Source: Acidobacteriota bacterium
GTDB taxonomy: Bacteria; Acidobacteriota; Terriglobia; Terriglobales; Acidobacteriaceae
DNA length: 64,000 bases
Assembly (NCBI GenBank): GCA_013289875.1
Contig: JABCZC010000021.1
Coordinates: 1 to 64,000, forward strand
Reading direction: 5' to 3'
Each line of letters begins with the position of its first letter. The first letter of the stretch is position 1. The notes beneath the pieces are model-generated. The model was not told where the DNA came from and ran no database searches. It was given only the letters and a program-made list of their open reading frames with translations. The position numbers and the translations under genes were made by a program. This document shows positions 27,316 through 37,068 of the stretch, piece after piece.

Positions 27316-27963
27316 ATGGCTTTTGGAGGCAAGTTTCCACCTCTGTATCCGATCCTCGACGCGGTTTTCCTGCCGCCTGCTTTTGACCAGCGGCGCGAGG
27401 CCCTGGGTCAGTTGGCTCGGGACCTCGTGGAAGCTGGCGTCCAGATTCTGCAGTACAGGAACAAGCATGGAAGCGAAGCTGAGATCCTACGAGACTCAGA
27501 ATCCCTGCGCGCTGCAGCGCAGCGACGATTAAAGTTGATCCTGAACGATCTCCCACATCTCATAGTGAAAACTAAATTTGATGGCGTGCATGTTGGCCAG
27601 GCGGATGCGTCTCCGCGAGAAGCCCGCGCCGTCTTGGGCATCGAAGCAATCATCGGCATTTCTACCCATAATGAGGAGCAGCTCCGTGCTGCCGAGTTTG
27701 AGCCGGTGGATTACATCGCCATCGGCCCGGTCTTCTCTACATCGTCGAAGCAGAACCCAGATCCGGTCGTCGGTCTTGAAGGTGTGCGCCTGGCGCGCCG
27801 TCTGACGAAGAAGCCGCTTGTCGCGATAGGAGGGATCACGCTCGAAAACGCACCTATGGTCTGGGCTGCCGGCGCCGATTCCGTGGCTGTCATTTCTGCG
27901 ATTTTCTCGGCGGCCGAAGACCCGGCAAAATTAGCCGGAGACTTTCTTCGCATTTTCCGGTAG
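27316..27963 (+). CDS. thiE: Thiamine-phosphate synthase
   Basis: 215 residues, a TIM barrel of normal length. It joins HMP-pyrophosphate and thiazole phosphate to make thiamine monophosphate. It has the substrate-binding QYRNKHGSEAE, LNDLPHLIVKTKFDGVHVGQADASPREAR, GISTHNEEQL, YIAIGPVFSTSSK (pyrophosphate loop) and VAIGGITLENAP. No other thiamine genes and no TPP riboswitch are seen nearby. Confidence 0.93.
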   Translation: MAFGGKFPPLYPILDAVFLPPAFDQRREALGQLARDLVEAGVQILQYRNKHGSEAEILRDSESLRAAAQRRLKLILNDLPHLIVKTKFDGVHVGQADASPREARAVLGIEAIIGISTHNEEQLRAAEFEPVDYIAIGPVFSTSSKQNPDPVVGLEGVRLARRLTKKPLVAIGGITLENAPMVWAAGADSVAVISAIFSAAEDPAKLAGDFLRIFR

Positions 27964-27976
27964 AACAAACTGAAAC

Positions 27977-29530
27977 GTGCCCATCACCAGCCAAACCACT
28001 AACCCCTCTGCCCCGGCGGCGGGCACGCATCTCGTTCAAGGACTCGGCCTCTTCAGCGCGACCGCTATCGTAGTCGGATCGATGATCGGCTCCGGTATTT
28101 TCATCGTGCCAGCCGATATCAGCCGCGGAGTCGGTTCGCCGGCCCTGTTGATCGCGGCATGGCTGGTAACGGCAGCGATGACCATGATTGGAGCCCTGAG
28201 CTACGGTGAGCTGGCCGCCATGATGCCGCGAGCCGGCGGCCAATATGTGTATCTGCGCGAAGCCCTCGGCCCCATGTGGGGCTTTCTTTATGGCTGGACC
28301 CTGTTTCTCGTCATCCAGACGGGCACGATCGCGGCCGTTGCCGTCGCCTTCGGAAAGTTTCTCGGGGTCTTCTTTCCCAGCGTCTCGGCCTCGCACTGGC
28401 TTTGGCACATCGGACATGTCCCGCCTTGGCGTGTGGGACCAATGGTCCTCGGCAATATGGATATTGGCTTGAACACCGCCAACCTGGCCGGCATCGTAAT
28501 TGTGATCTTGCTGACGGCAGTGAACGTTTTCGGTGTCCGGCTGGGCGCTCTCGTCCAAAACATTTTCACGACCGCGAAAGCGGCTGCCCTGGTCGGCCTC
28601 GTGATTCTGGGCTTTTCGCTGGATCGAAATGCCGACGCCATCCACGCGAACTTTGGCGCAAATTTCTGGCAGGGAGCCTCCTTTTCGACGCTCCATGCCG
28701 TGGAAGTCGGCGTGGGCGGTTCGATTGCGATGGTTGGATTGTTTACGATCCTTGCCGTGGTGCAGACCGGATCGCTCTTCTCAGCCGACGCCTGGAACAA
28801 CGTGACCTTCACCGCCGGCGAGGTACGCAATCCGCGGCGGAACCTGCCGTTGTCGTTGGTGATGGGCACCGGGCTGGTGCTCACCCTCTATATTCTCGCG
28901 AACTTTGTCTATCTGATGGCGCTGCCCCTGCACGGTGATCCTCACGGAACGACCATCTTTGCGCGCGGCATTCAGTATGCATCTGAAGATCGTGTGGCGA
29001 CGGCGGTGCTCGAAGAAATTTTCTCCGCGCGTGGAGCTTATCTGATGGCCGCGGCGATCCTCATCTCCACCTTCGGCTGCGTTAACGGACTCACGCTTGC
29101 CGGCGCGCGGGTCTACTACGCAATGAGCAGCGACGGATTGTTCTTCAAAGCTGCAGGCAACCTGCATCCCCGCTACAAAACCCCGGTCGCATCGTTGACC
29201 GTGCAGTCTGTCTGGACCTGCCTGCTGTGTTTATCCGGATCCTATGGTCAGCTGCTCGACTACACTATGTTCGCCGCGTTGTTGTTTTACATTCTTACCA
29301 TCGGCAGTCTGTTCGTCCTGCGCGCGAAGCGTCCCGAAGCCGAAAGGCCATATAGAGCGGTCGGATATCCCGTGCTGCCGGCAATTTATATACTGATGGC
29401 CGCGTGGATATGTGTCGTACTATTGCGTTACAAGCCCCAGTACACGTGGCCGGGATTGTTCATCGTTCTGCTGGGCGTACCGGTTTTTGCCGTGTGGTCT
29501 CGCAGGGGAACCCCACAGCCATCGAATTGA
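27977..29530 (+). CDS. APC-superfamily amino acid permease
   Basis: 517 residues, about 12 membrane helices, GTG start 13 bases after thiE. The first helix has the unwound substrate motif GSMIGSGIFIVPADI, and RAGGQYVYLREALGP is conserved in the amino acid/polyamine/organocation family. It resembles LAT/basic amino acid permeases. Substrate unknown. A second, different permease follows within 30 bases, so the two are likely co-expressed. Confidence 0.9.
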   Translation: MPITSQTTNPSAPAAGTHLVQGLGLFSATAIVVGSMIGSGIFIVPADISRGVGSPALLIAAWLVTAAMTMIGALSYGELAAMMPRAGGQYVYLREALGPMWGFLYGWTLFLVIQTGTIAAVAVAFGKFLGVFFPSVSASHWLWHIGHVPPWRVGPMVLGNMDIGLNTANLAGIVIVILLTAVNVFGVRLGALVQNIFTTAKAAALVGLVILGFSLDRNADAIHANFGANFWQGASFSTLHAVEVGVGGSIAMVGLFTILAVVQTGSLFSADAWNNVTFTAGEVRNPRRNLPLSLVMGTGLVLTLYILANFVYLMALPLHGDPHGTTIFARGIQYASEDRVATAVLEEIFSARGAYLMAAAILISTFGCVNGLTLAGARVYYAMSSDGLFFKAAGNLHPRYKTPVASLTVQSVWTCLLCLSGSYGQLLDYTMFAALLFYILTIGSLFVLRAKRPEAERPYRAVGYPVLPAIYILMAAWICVVLLRYKPQYTWPGLFIVLLGVPVFAVWSRRGTPQPSN

Positions 29531-29557
29531 CTTTTGTTTGGAGGAAGAACCTCATAC

Positions 29558-31102
29558 ATGGCGAACCTTTTAGCGGTTAAGCCGCTCTCTTCACTGAAAC
29601 AGGAAGCCGGCGAAGAAGGCGAGCACACACTCCGGCGGTCTCTGGGGCCAGTTAATCTAATTACGCTGGGCATCGGAGCCATCATTGGCGCTGGTATCTT
29701 CGTCCTTACCGGACAGGCCGCCGCTCTGCACGCCGGGCCGGCCGTTGCGCTCAGTTTCATCATCGCCGGAATAACTTGCGCCTTCGCTGGCCTCTGCTAT
29801 GCCGAGTTTGCCTCCATCATTCCCATCGCCGGGTCGGCCTACACCTACGGCTATGCCACTCTAGGCGAGTTGGTCGCATGGATCATCGGCTGGGACCTGG
29901 TGCTGGAATATGCTTTCGGCGCGGCGACCGTCGCATCCGGATGGTCCGGCTATCTGCTAAGCCTGCTCGAACAGATTGGGCTTACGCCCTCGGCCTCTCT
30001 GGCGCGCTTCACAACAACCCACGGAAACGTCCTGTACCTCTACCATAATCAATGGCAGCCAGGGCCCTCGCTCCCGATGGATGTGGCGACCACCGGCCTG
30101 CCGCAGGTCACCGGAGTCTTCAATATCATCGCCTTTCTCGCGATTCTCGGAATCACGGCAATTTTGGTGATCGGCATCAAGGAGTCGGCCAATCTCAACT
30201 CCGCAATCGTGATGGTGAAGCTCGGAGTGGTTGGTGTCTTCCTCGTGCTGGGAGTCAACTTCCTCGTGCATCATCCGGCCCTGCTCAAAGCGAACTGGCA
30301 CCCATTCATTCCACCCCATCAGGGTCCGGGCGCCTTCGGGATACAGGGCATCGTGGCCGGCGCATCCTCGGTTTTCTTTGCCTACATCGGCTTCGACGCT
30401 GTTTCCACGGCAGCCCAGGAGGCTAAGAACCCGCAGCGCGACATGCCCATCGGCATTCTCGGTTCGCTTGTAGTGTGCACCATTCTGTATATCCTCGTGT
30501 CTCTCACCCTCACCGGTTTGGTCAGCTACCGCGAACTCAATGTTGCGCAGCCGGTCGCGCTCGGAATTGACGTCACTGGTGTCACGTGGGGAAGCCTGCT
30601 GGTGAAGATCGGCGCTGTTTTCGGACTTGGAACCGTCATGCTGGTGATGCTGCTCGGCCAGTCGCGTGTTTTCTTCTCGATGTCCCGCGATGGGCTACTG
30701 CCTAAGTGGGCCAGCGCCATTCATCCAAAGTTCCGCACGCCCTGGATTTCGAACATTGTCGTGGGCACCATCGTCGCGTTTCTGCCAGCGCTGCTGCCCA
30801 TCGACAAGCTGGCTGCACTGGTGAACATGGGTACCTTGCTGGCGTTCAGCATCGTCTGCGCTGGCGTCTGGATTCTTCGCGTACGCCATCCCGATCTGGA
30901 GCGTCCTTTCCGTACGCCGATGGTGCCGGTGGTGCCCATTCTGGGCGTTCTCAGCGCGTTCTACCTGATGGTCAACCTGCCGCTCCTTACCTGGGAGGTG
31001 GTGATCGTCTGGCTGATTGTCGGACTCGTCATTTACTTCACCTACTCCACAAAGCACAGCAAGGTGCAGCAACTGTCCGTGGCCACAACCCGCAGCAGAT
31101 AG
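29558..31102 (+). CDS. APC-superfamily cationic amino acid transporter (CAT-type)
   Basis: 514 residues from the ATG at 29558; a GGAGG box lies 13 bases upstream, a little far. About 12-14 membrane helices. Helix 1 is LGIGAIIGAGIFVLTGQAA and helix 3 region IPIAGSAYTYGYATLGEL. These and SYFAYIGFDAVSTAAQEAKNPQRDMPIGI-like sequence (here FFAYIGFDAVSTAAQEAKNP) are typical of the CAT subfamily. It is followed by a bidirectional hairpin terminator. Confidence 0.9.
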   Translation: MANLLAVKPLSSLKQEAGEEGEHTLRRSLGPVNLITLGIGAIIGAGIFVLTGQAAALHAGPAVALSFIIAGITCAFAGLCYAEFASIIPIAGSAYTYGYATLGELVAWIIGWDLVLEYAFGAATVASGWSGYLLSLLEQIGLTPSASLARFTTTHGNVLYLYHNQWQPGPSLPMDVATTGLPQVTGVFNIIAFLAILGITAILVIGIKESANLNSAIVMVKLGVVGVFLVLGVNFLVHHPALLKANWHPFIPPHQGPGAFGIQGIVAGASSVFFAYIGFDAVSTAAQEAKNPQRDMPIGILGSLVVCTILYILVSLTLTGLVSYRELNVAQPVALGIDVTGVTWGSLLVKIGAVFGLGTVMLVMLLGQSRVFFSMSRDGLLPKWASAIHPKFRTPWISNIVVGTIVAFLPALLPIDKLAALVNMGTLLAFSIVCAGVWILRVRHPDLERPFRTPMVPVVPILGVLSAFYLMVNLPLLTWEVVIVWLIVGLVIYFTYSTKHSKVQQLSVATTRSR

Positions 31103-31119
31103 TCGCGCTGCCAACTATT

Positions 31120-31142
31120 CGGCCTCCTCATGCGGGAGGCCG
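31120..31142. terminator. Bidirectional hairpin terminator
   Basis: CGGCCTCC (31120-31127) pairs perfectly with GGAGGCCG (31135-31142) around a 7-base loop. It lies between the convergent transporter gene and the GNAT gene, 17 bases after the former's stop and 5 bases from the latter's stop, and can serve both strands. Confidence 0.7.
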
Positions 31143-31147
31143 TCGTT

Positions 31148-31753
31148 TCATAGATGCCGCGCCATCCGCGCTTTCAGCCCGGCCTTAATCTCAGGCCACT
31201 CCTCCTGGATAATGCTGTACCAGACGCTATTACGAAAACTGCCGTCGGGCATGATCATGTGATTGCGGAACACACCTTCGGGCTTCGCTCCCAACGCGGC
31301 AATAGCTGTCTGTGACTGCAGGTTCTCGTGGTGGGTCTTGAACGAGACCCTGACCGCGCCCAGCACTTCGAAGGCATGCCTTAGCTGAAGATACTTCGCC
31401 TCCACATTAATCCCCGACCGATGCCATTGGGGCGCGAGCCAGGTCCCGCCGATCTCTAATCCACGATTGTGGGCATCAATGTCCATATACCTGGTTGATC
31501 CGATGATCCTTCCGCCGGATTTGCTCCACGTGACCCACGGCAGCGCTTTGCCAAGTGAGGCCTGGTCCAGAGCCTGCTCCATCCACAAACGCAGATCCGC
31601 CTCCGAGGTCGCGAGCATGGGCATCCACCGCCAGATCTCCGGAGCAAACGCCACTTCGGCCAATGCCGGCAGGTGATCCATGCGCAAAGGCTCCAGCCGG
31701 ACGAAGCTCCCTTCAAGGATTACAGGCTCAACAACCATCGACTCAATCTGCAT
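31148..31753 (-). CDS. GNAT-family N-acetyltransferase, RimJ/RimL-like
   Basis: 201 residues from the ATG at 31753; alternative starts are a GTG at 31756 and an ATG at 31738. Typical RimL-type features: LEGSFVRLEPLRMDHLPAL at the N-terminus, the acetyl-CoA region GGTWLAPQWHRSGINVEAKYLQLRHAFE, and VSFKTHHENLQSQTAIAALGAKPEGVFRNHMIMPDGSFRNSVWYSII at the C-terminus. It acetylates an amine, possibly a protein N-terminus or small molecule. Confidence 0.88.
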   Translation of the reverse strand: MQIESMVVEPVILEGSFVRLEPLRMDHLPALAEVAFAPEIWRWMPMLATSEADLRLWMEQALDQASLGKALPWVTWSKSGGRIIGSTRYMDIDAHNRGLEIGGTWLAPQWHRSGINVEAKYLQLRHAFEVLGAVRVSFKTHHENLQSQTAIAALGAKPEGVFRNHMIMPDGSFRNSVWYSIIQEEWPEIKAGLKARMARHL

Positions 31754-31849
31754 CACAGAAACAGTGTACCCAGGTGAATAGCAGGAACCTGCGCTTCCTG
31801 ATGTGAGAACTCTTCACGAGCGGTTACACTTGGCTCACCCCCTCAAAGC

Positions 31850-34735
31850 ATGCAGACGTTCACCAGATTCGGGCCCTACGAAATTGTCGAGCAGATCGGT
31901 CACGGCGGCATGGGTCTCGTTTACCGTGCGCACGACCTGCGTCTGAATCGCGATGTCGCGCTGAAAGTAATTGCCGACACGTATCTCTCCGCCGGCCCAC
32001 TCATGACCGATTCCCGCGAGCGTTTCTTTCGGGAAGCCCGAGCCTCGTCAGCCCTGAATCATCCCAATATCTGCACGATTTACGACGTCGGCGAGCAGGA
32101 CGGCCGCCCCTACCTCGTGATGGAACTCCTCGAGGGCGAGACGCTCAAGCGTGTCATTCACGGCCATTCCTTGCCTGCCGATCAAGTAGTCGATTACAGC
32201 ATTCAGCTCGCCTCCGCCCTCGTGGACGCTCACGCTCACGGCATCCTGCATCGCGACATCAAGCCGGCCAATCTCTTCATTGCGCGCCGAGGGCAGGGAA
32301 ACGGCACTCTCAAGGTGTTGGACTTCGGCCTGGCCAAGCACTCGTCTGTGCTGGCCGGCTCTTCTGCGGCGAACTCGCTGGGCGATTTAACCAGGGCCGC
32401 TGTGGACGAGAGCCTTACGAGTCCGGGTTCGACGATGGGCACTGTGGCGTACATGGCACCCGAACAGGCTCGCGGAGAGGAACTGGACGCGCGCGCGGAC
32501 CTCTTTTCCTTCGGAGTTGTCATGTATGAGATGGCAACCGGCTCGGCGCCTTTCTTTGGGCAGTCCATGGCGGAAATCTTTGCCGCTCTGCTTACGCGCG
32601 CCCCCGAGTCCATTCGCAAGCGTGTCCCCCAGTTCCCCAAGGAACTGGAGCGAATCATCATGAAGGCGCTGGCCAAAGACAAGGCTCAGCGCTACGTATC
32701 GGCCACCGAATTGTTGGGTGATCTGGAACAGGTGCAGTTCCGGCTCCTGAGCCGCACCGGCGCGAGCATTCCGTCGCAAACTGGCTTCCGGATCATTCAG
32801 CGCCGCAGAAACCCGTGGCCCTGGGTGGCGACGCCGATGGTCATCGCCGCGCTTGTCATTGCTGGATATCTCGGATGGCATCGATGGGACGAACGGAAAG
32901 TGACGCCACTCGCAGAGGCCGATTCCATCATCCTTTCCGAGTTCACGAATCATACCGGCGATCCGGCCTTCGATGTCGCGCTCAAGCAGGCCCTTACCTT
33001 TGAATTGGAGCAGTCGCCATTTCTGAACGTGGTGAGCGAGTCGCATCTGCGCCAGAGCCTGTCGTACCTGGGAAAGTCGCCGGACCAGCCGATCACTCCT
33101 GCCATCGCGCGCGATATTGCCGAGCGCGAGGGCTACAAGGCCGTTATCAACGGAACCATCTCAAATATCGGCAACCAGTATGTGATCACACTCGAAGCAC
33201 AGAACGCCTCAACGGGGGAAGTATTTGCCAGTGGGCAGGGGCAGGCAAACGGCAAAGATCATATTCCCGACGCCCTGCATACCGCGTCGTATTCCTTGCG
33301 GAAACAACTCGGAGAATCGCTGGCCTCGATTCAGAAGCTCGATTTTCCTGTTAACGAGGCAACCACCCCGTCGCTTGATGCTTTCCGCGCCTACGCGATG
33401 GGGCAGAGCCAGCAAGCGCAGGCTAACTTCGCGCAGAGTATCACCTTTTATAAACGCGCCATCGAGCTTGATCCGAACTTTGCCATGGCCTACGCGAATC
33501 TCGGCGTTGCTTATGTAACGCTCGGGAATGAGACTCAGGGCAATGAGGCTATCACTCATGCCTTCCAGCTCTCCGACAAGGTTTCCGAGCGCGAGCGGTT
33601 GTATATCCGGGCCCGGTATTACCTGAATGTGACTGGGGATTTGCCGCAGGCAATCGACACGTTACGTCTTTATCGGGATACCTACCCGAACGATCCTGCT
33701 GTGCCAAGTCAGCTCTCCGTCGCTTATTTCACTCTGGGAGAGTTCGGTCACGCCTACGACCAGGTGAAGCGGACCTTGGAGCTGAATCCAAAAAGCGGAA
33801 CGGCCCGGGTGAATGCCATACTCGCGCTCACGGCGCTCAACCGATTCGACGAAGCGAAAGCTGTATATCAGCAGGCGACGTCGCTGAATCTCGCCGAAGA
33901 TGCTTCGATGCGCGGCACCTGGATTTACACGGCGTATCTAATGGGCGATTGGGCTGCGGTCCAGCAGCAGGTGGAGTGGGCTCGTGGCCAGCCTGACGGC
34001 TTCATTCTCAATTCTCAGATGGCGCTGATTCACGAAAACGAAGGCCAATTCGCCGAAGCCGGGAGAGACTGGCAACGAGCCATTGCGCGAATGACAGATC
34101 AGAAGCTGGTGAACGCCACCGCCACCCTGATCACCCAGCAGACGCTCGACCGCGCCCTTGTCGGCTCGTGCGACGATGCCGTCCCCAACCTCGAGCGCAG
34201 TCTTAAGCTGGACCAGGAGCGCACCATGCAGGGAAGCGCCGCCATCGCCTTCGCGCTGTGCGGCCAGCCGGCCCGTGCGCTGGCTATTCGGCAGGATTTG
34301 GCTCGTGCCTATCCCGAGGACACGATCATCAACCATGTCTTTCTACCGGATATCGATGCTGTCATCGAGCTCGGCAGGAATCGCCCTCAAGATGCTCTTA
34401 CGGTGCTCGCTGCTGCAGCGGACTATGACATCCTGGGCATCGGGTCGTATCTCCGCGGCCTCGCGCACCTGGCGCGCAAAGACGGCGCTTCTGCCGCTGC
34501 CGACTTCAACTTTCCCCTCGCCCACCGCAGCGTTTTCGTACTCTGCCAGGTACAGGGGATGAATGTTGCTTACCCGCTCAGCATGCTCGGGCTGGCGCGC
34601 GCGGAGTCACTTCAGGGCGACCGAGCAAAGGCTCTCCAGCAATTTCAGGCATTCTTCAACTACTGGAAGAACGCCGATCCGGACCTGTCCCCTCTCGTCG
34701 AGGCGCGACGGGAGTTCGCCGCACCCGGACAGTAG
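31850..34735 (+). CDS. Transmembrane Ser/Thr protein kinase with C-terminal TPR repeats
   Basis: 961 residues. The kinase domain (about 8-280) is intact: GHGGMGLVYRAHD, ALKVI lysine, HRDIKPANLF catalytic loop, DFGLAKHSS and APEQARGEE. A single transmembrane helix near residues 322-342 (WVATPMVIAALVIAGYLG) is followed by a periplasmic half with a FlgO/TolB-N-like segment (LSEFTNHTGDPAFDVALKQALTFELEQSPFLNVV) and a long TPR array (YKRAIELDPNFAMAYANLGVAYVTLG). This architecture is expanded in Acidobacteria. It probably senses an envelope signal and phosphorylates cytoplasmic targets. Confidence 0.95.
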   Translation: MQTFTRFGPYEIVEQIGHGGMGLVYRAHDLRLNRDVALKVIADTYLSAGPLMTDSRERFFREARASSALNHPNICTIYDVGEQDGRPYLVMELLEGETLKRVIHGHSLPADQVVDYSIQLASALVDAHAHGILHRDIKPANLFIARRGQGNGTLKVLDFGLAKHSSVLAGSSAANSLGDLTRAAVDESLTSPGSTMGTVAYMAPEQARGEELDARADLFSFGVVMYEMATGSAPFFGQSMAEIFAALLTRAPESIRKRVPQFPKELERIIMKALAKDKAQRYVSATELLGDLEQVQFRLLSRTGASIPSQTGFRIIQRRRNPWPWVATPMVIAALVIAGYLGWHRWDERKVTPLAEADSIILSEFTNHTGDPAFDVALKQALTFELEQSPFLNVVSESHLRQSLSYLGKSPDQPITPAIARDIAEREGYKAVINGTISNIGNQYVITLEAQNASTGEVFASGQGQANGKDHIPDALHTASYSLRKQLGESLASIQKLDFPVNEATTPSLDAFRAYAMGQSQQAQANFAQSITFYKRAIELDPNFAMAYANLGVAYVTLGNETQGNEAITHAFQLSDKVSERERLYIRARYYLNVTGDLPQAIDTLRLYRDTYPNDPAVPSQLSVAYFTLGEFGHAYDQVKRTLELNPKSGTARVNAILALTALNRFDEAKAVYQQATSLNLAEDASMRGTWIYTAYLMGDWAAVQQQVEWARGQPDGFILNSQMALIHENEGQFAEAGRDWQRAIARMTDQKLVNATATLITQQTLDRALVGSCDDAVPNLERSLKLDQERTMQGSAAIAFALCGQPARALAIRQDLARAYPEDTIINHVFLPDIDAVIELGRNRPQDALTVLAAAADYDILGIGSYLRGLAHLARKDGASAAADFNFPLAHRSVFVLCQVQGMNVAYPLSMLGLARAESLQGDRAKALQQFQAFFNYWKNADPDLSPLVEARREFAAPGQ

Positions 34736-34881
34736 AAGCAATTGGAACACAACGTGGACTGTCTCGGTGAAAACGCGTACATTTACGCAGAGAATCGTAG
34801 CGCACCGCGGACTTGAGTCGCGCGCGCCCGCACGTAGATTGACGAACGTAAGAAATAACTTCGGGGGTAGAACAGGGCACA

Positions 34882-36711
34882 GTGAATCTGACACTCATCG
34901 ACTGGCTCATCATGCTTCTGTACTTCGTTTTTGTGCTGGGCATCGGCTTCGCACTCAAGCGATTCATGAAGACGAGTAAGGATTTCTTCCAGGCCGGGCG
35001 TGCCTTGCCCGCCTGGATTTGCGGATTAGCCTTCATCTCCGCCAATCTCGGCGCGCAGGAAGTGATCGGGATGGGCGCTTCGGGGGCGAAGTACGGCATC
35101 GCCACGAGCCACTTCTACTGGATCGGCGCAATCCCTGCAATGATCTTCGTGGGCGTATTCATGATGCCCTTCTATTACGGCTCCAAGGCGCGTTCCGTAC
35201 CCGAGTTTCTGCGGCTGCGCTTCGACGAAAAGACCCGCGCCTACAATGCCTGTTCCTTTGCCGTGATGACCGTATTCTCTTCGGGCATCTCCATGTATGC
35301 CATGGCGCGGCTTATCCAGACGCTGCATGTCTTCGATTCGCTCTTCATCAAGATGAACATGCCCTTGGGCTGGATTTTCCACTTCGCCGTCGTTATTTCG
35401 GCAGTCATTGTGCTCGGCTACATCTTTCTCGGCGGCCTCACCAGCGCAATTTATAACGAAGTGCTGCAGTTCTTCCTCATCGTCGCCGGATTCCTGCCGC
35501 TGGTCTGGGTAGGGCTCAAAAATGTGGGTGGATGGAACGGCCTTAAGGCCTCGCTGCCCAGCGCGTACACACACTCCTGGCAAGGTATGACGAACCCGCA
35601 TAACAATCCGCTGGGGGTGGAGTGGTTCGGGCTTTCGATGGGCCTGGCCTTCGTGCTCTCCTTTGGCTACTGGTGTACCGATTTCCTCGTCATCCAGACC
35701 GCCATGGCATCGGATTCGGAGGAATCGGCGCGGCGTGTTCCTCTTATTGCGGCCATTCCCAAAATGTTCTTTCCGTTCCTCGTCATCCTGCCCGGCCTGA
35801 TCGCGATTGCAACTCCCGCGATCACGCAGCACGCGATGGTACACACGCACGTCGTAGGCACATCGGCCCGCGGGCTCGTCGCCACCGACCTCAACAACTC
35901 GGTCATGATGGGCAAAGGTTTGATCCCGGCAAAGGTCAATCCGGTCACCGGCAAGGTGATGACGGATGAGAAGGGGAATCCGCTCCTTGATTACGATCTG
36001 GCCATCCCCAACATGCTTCTCTACTATTTCCCGACCGGCATTCTCGGTCTCGGACTCACGGCACTGCTGGCCAGCTTTATGTCCGGCATGGCTGGAAATG
36101 TGACCGCGTTCAATACCGTCTGGACCTACGACCTCTACCAGGGCTACATCCACAAGAATGCGAGCGACTCGCACTACCTCAAGATGGGAAGGTGGGCAAC
36201 GGTCGGGGGCATACTGCTTTCGATCGGAGCAGCCTACGCCGCAACGTCGTTCAACAACATCATGGACACGCTGCAGCTAGTCTTCTCCTTCGTCAATGCG
36301 CCTTTGTTCGCGACCTTTTTACTGGGCATGTTCTGGAAGCGCACGACAGGCCATGGAGCGTTCACCGGCTTGATAAGCGGCACCGTGGCCGCCATCCTGC
36401 ACCATGGCCTCACCCTTCCCACCGACGCGCATCCAGGCATCCACGGCGGCTGGATCGCTGTGGTCCATCTTTATCCGAGCCAGATGGCGCAGAACTTCTG
36501 GACCGCGATCTGGGCATTCTCTGTAAACTTCGTCATCACCGTGGTTATCAGCCTTATGACGAAACCACGCCCCGAACCGGAACTCGTCGGCTTGGTCTAC
36601 TCGCTTACCCCGAAACCTGTCGAGCACACCATGGCGTGGTATGCGCGGCCCAAGGTGATCGCAGTCGGCTTGATCGCTATGCTCGTTACACTGAATCTGA
36701 TCTTTAAATAG
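34882..36711 (+). CDS. Sodium:solute symporter (SSS family)
   Basis: 609 residues, about 14 hydrophobic segments, GTG start. It begins LIDWLIMLLYFVFVLGIGFAL and has the family hallmarks RALPAWICGLAFISANLGAQEVIGMGA and GLTALLASFMSGMAGNVTAFNTVWTYDLYQ. It resembles the SGLT-type sugar/solute:Na+ symporters. A long loop around residues 305-365 is unusual and may lie in the periplasm. It sits between two Ser/Thr kinase genes and is followed by a small membrane protein gene after 18 bases. Confidence 0.92.
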   Translation: MNLTLIDWLIMLLYFVFVLGIGFALKRFMKTSKDFFQAGRALPAWICGLAFISANLGAQEVIGMGASGAKYGIATSHFYWIGAIPAMIFVGVFMMPFYYGSKARSVPEFLRLRFDEKTRAYNACSFAVMTVFSSGISMYAMARLIQTLHVFDSLFIKMNMPLGWIFHFAVVISAVIVLGYIFLGGLTSAIYNEVLQFFLIVAGFLPLVWVGLKNVGGWNGLKASLPSAYTHSWQGMTNPHNNPLGVEWFGLSMGLAFVLSFGYWCTDFLVIQTAMASDSEESARRVPLIAAIPKMFFPFLVILPGLIAIATPAITQHAMVHTHVVGTSARGLVATDLNNSVMMGKGLIPAKVNPVTGKVMTDEKGNPLLDYDLAIPNMLLYYFPTGILGLGLTALLASFMSGMAGNVTAFNTVWTYDLYQGYIHKNASDSHYLKMGRWATVGGILLSIGAAYAATSFNNIMDTLQLVFSFVNAPLFATFLLGMFWKRTTGHGAFTGLISGTVAAILHHGLTLPTDAHPGIHGGWIAVVHLYPSQMAQNFWTAIWAFSVNFVITVVISLMTKPRPEPELVGLVYSLTPKPVEHTMAWYARPKVIAVGLIAMLVTLNLIFK

Positions 36712-36729
36712 GCGAGAGGAGACAAACGG

Positions 36730-36990
36730 ATGAATCTCGATCTTCGCGTCCCCATGGGAGCCTTGTTTACCCTTGTCGGCGGCATCATGAGTATCTTTGG
36801 ATTCTTCACTCGCGGCAGCAATATCTATGAGCGCTCCGCCGGTTTGAACATCAACCTGATCTGGGGCGTAGTCATGCTGGTCTTCGGTGTCACGATGTAC
36901 ACACTGGGCCGCAGAGCAGACAAACGGCCGAAACCTCAGTCAGTCGAGGGCACCGCACGGCCTTTGGGGCATGGACACGGCGGCCATTAG
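36730..36990 (+). CDS. Small two-helix membrane protein, possible symporter partner
   Basis: 86 residues with an AGGAGA box. Two hydrophobic segments (MGALFTLVGGIMSIFGFFTRG and LIWGVVMLVFGVTMYTLG) and a His/Gly-rich tail (GHGHGGH). It is 18 bases downstream of the symporter and probably co-transcribed with it. The pairing of a large SSS transporter with a small two-helix protein suggests an accessory subunit, by inference only. Confidence 0.7.
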   Translation: MNLDLRVPMGALFTLVGGIMSIFGFFTRGSNIYERSAGLNINLIWGVVMLVFGVTMYTLGRRADKRPKPQSVEGTARPLGHGHGGH

Positions 36991-37068
36991 AAATCCACAG
37001 CAAACATCAACTCTTCAGCGTTCTTATTAGTTGGTTCCGCGTAACCCTCGTGTAAGAATTCGAGCGGC

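Noticed and set aside
35026-36174. 382-codon minus-strand frame inside the symporter gene
   Set aside because: Antisense to a conserved transporter; rich in His, Arg and Asp as expected of a shadow frame.
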